A stretch of 64,000 nt of DNA. Source: Paenibacillus sophorae (GTDB taxonomy: Bacteria > Bacillota > Bacilli > Paenibacillales > Paenibacillaceae). The notes under the pieces are model-generated. The model did no database searches and was not told the origin of the DNA. It was given only the letters and a program-made list of their open reading frames with translations. Each line of letters begins with the position of its first letter. The first letter of the stretch is position 1. Positions 60,314-64,000 of this stretch are shown one piece after another. A program made the translations under genes and the position numbers. The stretch spans positions 3,844,001 through 3,908,000 of the forward strand of contig NZ_CP076607.1 in NCBI RefSeq assembly GCF_018966525.1, written 5' to 3'.

Positions 60314-61369
60314 CTATGTAATGCGGCCCTGATTGGCCTTATGCCCGCCCAGCGGGAGGAACAGCGAGAATATGCTGCCACTGCCCAGCTCGGATGCCGT
60401 CTTGATGTATCCGCCCTGCTCGGAGATTATTTTGCGGGTCAGATACAGTCCGAGACCGACGCCTTCCGCATCCCGCACATTCGACCCGCGGTAGAAACGT
60501 CTGAATATGGCGTTCAGCTCTTCGGGCGGAATGCCCTGTCCGTTATCCGCGATATCGATTCTGGCAAACAGATCATAGGCTGTGAGTGTAATGATGATGT
60601 TCCCGCCTGGCTTCGTGTATTTTATCGCATTATCGATCACGTTATAGATGGCTTCTGCCGTCCATTTAGCATCATGGCAGAGAGCAATTCCTTGTCCGCC
60701 TTTCCACTCGATGGTCACGTTCTTCATCTCCGCCGCCGGGAACGCCTGCTTGATCGCAGCAAGCACCGTATTGCCCAGATCTTTCGCTTCCGTCTTGATA
60801 GATATAATCCCGGATTCCAGTCTCGACAATTTGATCAGGCTGTCCATCAGCCACGCCAGCTTGTCGATTTGGCTCTTTAATCGCCGGCTGAACTCCAGAC
60901 GTTTATCCGGGGGCAATCCGGCATCATCAAGCAGACTGCTGTACATCGCCAGGTTGGCGAGAGGCGTCTTGAGCTGATGTGAAAGGTCCGAGATCAACGA
61001 TTTGATCTCCCTGTTTTCTTTCAAATACCGTTCTTTTTGGACGGACAAGATTCCGGTCAGCTGAATCACCTGGCTTTGCAGCTTGGATAGCAGCGTATCT
61101 TCGGTCATGGAAAATATCTCTTTATCCCGGCTGTAAATAAGACTCTGGATCATTTCCGAGAGCTGTTCAAGAACGGTTTCCATTTCCCGGCGCACAGAGA
61201 ACATGAATCCCGTGCATATCGCGCCGGCGCATGCCATATATACGAAACCGCCGATTATGACCGGAGGCTCCGGACGGAAGCGTAGCAGCAGCGTGACGAA
61301 CAGGCCGGACATCAATACAAATACAGCCGACCAGCCTATAAAAAACCTTCGAAATGGGTTCTTCTTCAT
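60314..61369 (-). CDS. sensor histidine kinase
   Basis: 351 residues. Two membrane segments (WSAVFVLMSGLFVTLLLRF and VIIGGFVYMACAGAICTGFM) with a very short outside loop, as in intramembrane-sensing kinases. Phospho-His in DLSHQLKTPLANLAMYSSLL near residue 135, N-box VIDNAIKYTKPGG, G1 DNGQGIP, F-box FRRFYRG and G2 GVGLGLYL. Overlaps the response regulator by 4 nt. With the permease upstream it probably forms a cell-envelope stress or peptide-antibiotic response unit. Confidence 0.92.
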   Translation of the reverse strand: MKKNPFRRFFIGWSAVFVLMSGLFVTLLLRFRPEPPVIIGGFVYMACAGAICTGFMFSVRREMETVLEQLSEMIQSLIYSRDKEIFSMTEDTLLSKLQSQVIQLTGILSVQKERYLKENREIKSLISDLSHQLKTPLANLAMYSSLLDDAGLPPDKRLEFSRRLKSQIDKLAWLMDSLIKLSRLESGIISIKTEAKDLGNTVLAAIKQAFPAAEMKNVTIEWKGGQGIALCHDAKWTAEAIYNVIDNAIKYTKPGGNIIITLTAYDLFARIDIADNGQGIPPEELNAIFRRFYRGSNVRDAEGVGLGLYLTRKIISEQGGYIKTASELGSGSIFSLFLPLGGHKANQGRIT

Positions 61370-62052
61370 CCGTCACCCCACGTATAGCCAATGCCGAATA
61401 CCGTCTTGATGTACCGGCAGTTTTTGGGATCGTCCTCCAGCTTGTCCCGCAGCCTTTTGATATTGACACTGAGCGTGTTCTCATCGACAAAATTCCCCGA
61501 CTGGTCCCACAGCCGGTCCAGAAGCATTTCGCGGGTCATGACCTGCCCGCTGTTCTGCGCGAGCGCTTCAAGCAGACGGTATTCGGTCGTCGTCAGTCTT
61601 AGTTCCTCATCGTTTTTCCAGACCGTCATTTTGCCATAATCGATCTTCAAATCTTTATAAATAAAATGACGTTCCATTCCGGCTTCATCGTCTTCGGTTC
61701 TTCTTAGGACAGCCTTTACGCGGCGCAAAAGCACCTCCATGCTGAAAGGCTTGGAAATATAGTCGTCCGCCCCAAGGTCGAAGCCGGCGACGATTTCCGG
61801 CTCCGTATCGTTGGCTGTCAGGAAAATAACAGGCGTACCGGAGCTTCGGCGGATCTCCCTGCATAATTCAGTACCGCTGCCGTCGGGCAGACGGATATCG
61901 AGAATGGCGATACGAATTCTATGAGATTGAAGGTAAGCTGCCCCTTCCCTGTAAGAGCCGGCCGCCAGCACCTCATATTGTTCTTTTTCCAGCGTATAGG
62001 CCAATCCCTCAAGCAGCAGCCGGTCGTCTTCCACGATCAGAATGGTAGTCAT
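61366..62052 (-). CDS. OmpR/PhoB-type response regulator
   Basis: 228 residues from ATG 62052 (GGGGGAG 8 nt upstream). Receiver domain: ILIVEDDRLLLEGLAYTLEK, phospho-Asp in IAILDIRLPDGSG near residue 51, FLTAND and YISKPFSMEVLL with the Lys. DNA-binding domain: LRLTTTEYRLLEALAQNSGQ, VDENTLSVNIKRLRDKLEDD, YIKTVFGIGYTW. Controls its neighbours in all likelihood. Confidence 0.93.
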   Translation of the reverse strand: MTTILIVEDDRLLLEGLAYTLEKEQYEVLAAGSYREGAAYLQSHRIRIAILDIRLPDGSGTELCREIRRSSGTPVIFLTANDTEPEIVAGFDLGADDYISKPFSMEVLLRRVKAVLRRTEDDEAGMERHFIYKDLKIDYGKMTVWKNDEELRLTTTEYRLLEALAQNSGQVMTREMLLDRLWDQSGNFVDENTLSVNIKRLRDKLEDDPKNCRYIKTVFGIGYTWGDG

Positions 62053-62130
62053 CTTGTTCACTCCCCCGCCTTTAGTTTACAAGGTTCGCAGGAGCCTCGC
62101 TGCGACATGCCGCGCATTGCCCTCTGGGAA

Positions 62131-64000
62131 TCAGGCGGCTTCGCGCAGACGCTCGGCAAGCGGTGCGCGGCGAACCCTCCTGAAAGCGGCAACGGGAGCC
62201 GCCAGACAAACCGCGGTCACCAGTACAATCACCGCCGCAAGCGGAACGGCCGGGAACGTATAAACCGCATACGTTGCCTCCTGGCTGAACAGGCGGTACG
62301 CGCCATAAGCCAGCGCATTCCCAAGCGCTGCGACAAGCAGTAAGGAAATGAACGCATACCAGGCGCCCTCCAGCAGCAGCAGCTTTTTAATCTGCCGCGA
62401 GGTCATTCCGACGCTTTCCAGCACCGCAAGCTCCGGCTTCCTCACCATAACGCCCGTAACCATAATATTGACGAAATTCAGCAGCCCGATCAGGGCGAGA
62501 ATCAGCGCAAGTCCCCCGCCGAGGATATAGAAGGCCAGCTTGGCCGATTGGATCATGTCCATCATGTCGATTTTGGATTCCAGTTTTAGATCGCCGTTTC
62601 CGGCAATCGCCGCTTTGACCTGTTTCGCGACTTCCGGCCAGTCCTTCCGATCCGCATCAAAGGACACTTTATAAATGATCGGATCGGCTATAATTTGCTT
62701 CATGGCAGTTTGGCTAATATACACGTTAGGCGCCATACCATGAAAAGTAACTAGGCCATCGAAAGTAGCCATACCGCCTATTTCCAGTTCAGTTGCTTTT
62801 GCGGCGCCGTTAATCTTCATTGTAAAGCGGTCTCCGGTCTTGAAAGCGGGAATTTCCCCATCCAGCAGGGCCACCTGACCGCGCTCAAAGCGCTCCACGT
62901 TTACAGGAGACGGCAGCTTCTTATTCGCTTCACGAAAATCAGCCGGGTCAAGCCCTATCACATTCCCCCTGAACATATCGGGATTTTTTTCCAAATCGGT
63001 GTCACTTGGACGGCTTCCCATGTATTGAGCTGTAAGTTGATCCACGTATTTTCCGAAAACCTTCGGGTCATAGTCCAGTGCAGTATTTGCGAGATAGGCA
63101 GTTCTAATATCTTTTACACCGGGGATCGACTTGATCTTCGCCAATAGCTCGGGTGTAACGGCCTGCTTATCCCATCCAGACTCATGGGTTAATTCAAAAT
63201 CATTTCGCATATTTTCGTCCACAAAATGTTCCGGGTTCATACTTAGCACAAGCGTGTTAATGACCAGAAAGGTGGTCAATCCGAGAAAAAGGGATAAAAA
63301 TACAACGAGTGCGCGTTTTTTGACTCTGAAGATGTTGCGCAGTGCCATCCGGTGCAGCTTCGAGCCGCCGCTGCTCATTCTCGCTTTGGAAGAAGGAGTG
63401 ATTCCGGTGTATTTGGTCGCTTCCACGGGCGAGATTTTGCCGGCAACCCTAGCCGGCTTGATGCAGCTGACCATGGTCGTGATCAAGGCGAACAGCGCCG
63501 CTCCGGCAAAAATAAGCGGATTAAACGAGATGCTTCCGCCAACCTGTAAGTCAATCGTGTTCAGAGCCAGCGGCACAATACCGAACGAAGTTGCCGCTCC
63601 GGCGACTAAGCCGATTGGAATGCCGATCAGCGCGAGCCGCAACGCCTGCCTCCGAATCATGGTCCGGATCTGCCGGCGCGTGACGCCGATTGTCTTTAGT
63701 AAACCATAAAACCGGGTATCGCCCGCCACCGACAGGTACAGCACATTGTAAATCAGCAGATAGCCGCTCAGCATAACGAACAGAACCAGACCGCCATAGC
63801 CAATTAGCGTGGATATCCTGCCGTTGTCCATGTACTCCATTCCGGATGCGGCGCTTAGCACCTGGTCTTTCGGGAGTTTGAGATCCTGCCGCATGTTATT
63901 CATTAATTTTCCAATATTCTTTTTGTCCGTGAATAAAATAGATGCCACACGGGTCTCTTGCATCATGGTTCCGCTCTGTTTCATGAACGGCTCCGATACA
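62131..64000 (-). CDS. FtsX-type ABC transporter permease (N-terminus beyond the window)
   Basis: The open frame runs past 64000, so only the last 622 residues are visible (it reads VSEPF before the first visible Met). Two FtsX/MacB modules are evident: membrane triplets around GGLVLFVMLSGYLLIYNVLY, TIGVTRRQIRTMIRRQALRL and, after an extracytoplasmic domain of about 270 residues, KLAFYILGGGLALILALIG, ESVGMTSRQIKKLLLLEGAW. Ends ERLREAA. The full protein would be 800 or more residues. Such permeases need an ABC ATPase, expected just upstream outside the window. It lies 70 nt before the response regulator. Confidence 0.88.
   Translation of the reverse strand, partial: VSEPFMKQSGTMMQETRVASILFTDKKNIGKLMNNMRQDLKLPKDQVLSAASGMEYMDNGRISTLIGYGGLVLFVMLSGYLLIYNVLYLSVAGDTRFYGLLKTIGVTRRQIRTMIRRQALRLALIGIPIGLVAGAATSFGIVPLALNTIDLQVGGSISFNPLIFAGAALFALITTMVSCIKPARVAGKISPVEATKYTGITPSSKARMSSGGSKLHRMALRNIFRVKKRALVVFLSLFLGLTTFLVINTLVLSMNPEHFVDENMRNDFELTHESGWDKQAVTPELLAKIKSIPGVKDIRTAYLANTALDYDPKVFGKYVDQLTAQYMGSRPSDTDLEKNPDMFRGNVIGLDPADFREANKKLPSPVNVERFERGQVALLDGEIPAFKTGDRFTMKINGAAKATELEIGGMATFDGLVTFHGMAPNVYISQTAMKQIIADPIIYKVSFDADRKDWPEVAKQVKAAIAGNGDLKLESKIDMMDMIQSAKLAFYILGGGLALILALIGLLNFVNIMVTGVMVRKPELAVLESVGMTSRQIKKLLLLEGAWYAFISLLLVAALGNALAYGAYRLFSQEATYAVYTFPAVPLAAVIVLVTAVCLAAPVAAFRRVRRAPLAERLREAA

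Noticed and set aside
1..64000. tRNA, rRNA, CRISPR, prophage, integrase or complete insertion sequence
   Set aside because: None was seen when reading both strands; all large blocks are explained by ordinary genes.

Overview
The window reads as chromosomal DNA of a low-to-mid GC, endospore-forming Firmicute, most likely Paenibacillus or a close relative. The grounds are strong GGAGG-type Shine-Dalgarno sites with frequent TTG and GTG starts, dense U-tract terminators, and gene families common in that group: a copper-amine-oxidase-N/GH25 lysozyme, LtaS-like sulfatase, DUF421/DUF1657, YtrA-type GntR/ABC, HxlR regulators and a HAAS-domain membrane protein. No rRNA, tRNA, CRISPR array, prophage or intact insertion sequence was seen. 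The genus assignment is an inference.

Layout. 1-3.3 kb (minus): a tight operon for siroheme-derived tetrapyrroles, with two radical SAM enzymes (AhbC/NirJ1-like and AhbD/NirJ2-like) and a fused two-domain siroheme decarboxylase; a further gene may start at the window edge. 3.5-7.7 kb: a frameshifted YajO-like aldo/keto reductase, a GH25 lysozyme and an LtaS-family enzyme. 7.8-15 kb (minus): a histidine-utilisation operon hutH-hutU-hutI followed by an M20-type amidase and an HutF-like amidohydrolase, with a large hairpin in the hutH leader. 15.3-20 kb: hisC, a HAD phosphatase, an aminoglycoside-phosphotransferase-fold kinase, a GNAT acetyltransferase and a YpfJ-type metallopeptidase. 20.1-23.7 kb (minus): cysJ-cysI, NADPH sulfite reductase, itself a siroheme enzyme. 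23.9-29.5 kb is a decayed stretch: a membrane protein and a small Sm-like protein, then a frameshifted MerR/GyrI regulator, an unknown pseudogene with two stops, a NUDIX pseudogene broken in several places, a small orphan beta-rich protein, a GGTT-rich tract and two copies of a roughly 105-bp repeat, each followed by a terminator.

29.6-34 kb: mntH with a clear promoter and MntR-type operator, an MFS exporter with an orphan YlmA-like ABC ATPase, and a divergent AraC regulator. 34.3-38.9 kb: an atypical IMP dehydrogenase with a strong promoter, an orphan LacD-type aldolase, and a GntR-ABC-permease operon whose promoter carries a 21-bp palindrome and is fused to the stump of a truncated SDR gene. 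39.4-46.4 kb: small stress and efflux modules (metallophosphoesterase; SDR plus MdaB-like quinone reductase with divergent HxlR; bacteriohemerythrin; MFS; SDR plus TetR with matching operators). 46.6-53 kb: azlCD, a DUF421-DUF1657 protein facing a solo DUF1657 gene, a secreted protein of unknown function, a DHA2 drug exporter and a DUF4395 protein.

53.2-64 kb: a PadR-controlled HAAS-SEDS fusion protein, a three-gene ABC-2 transporter, GTP cyclohydrolase II with a divergent HxlR regulator, a striking methionine-rich 70-residue protein (31 Met, 6 Cys) downstream of a GC-core palindrome, a small unknown protein, a two-component system and an FtsX-type permease cut by the window end.

Functional links: siroheme feeds both CysI and the Ahb-like operon. 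Several modules share one design, a small one-component regulator (HxlR, TetR, PadR, GntR, AraC) next to the enzyme or transporter it probably controls, and palindromes can be read in many of the intervening promoters. The least explained parts are the Met-rich protein, the repeat pair with terminators, the hut operon's final steps and the HAAS-SEDS protein.
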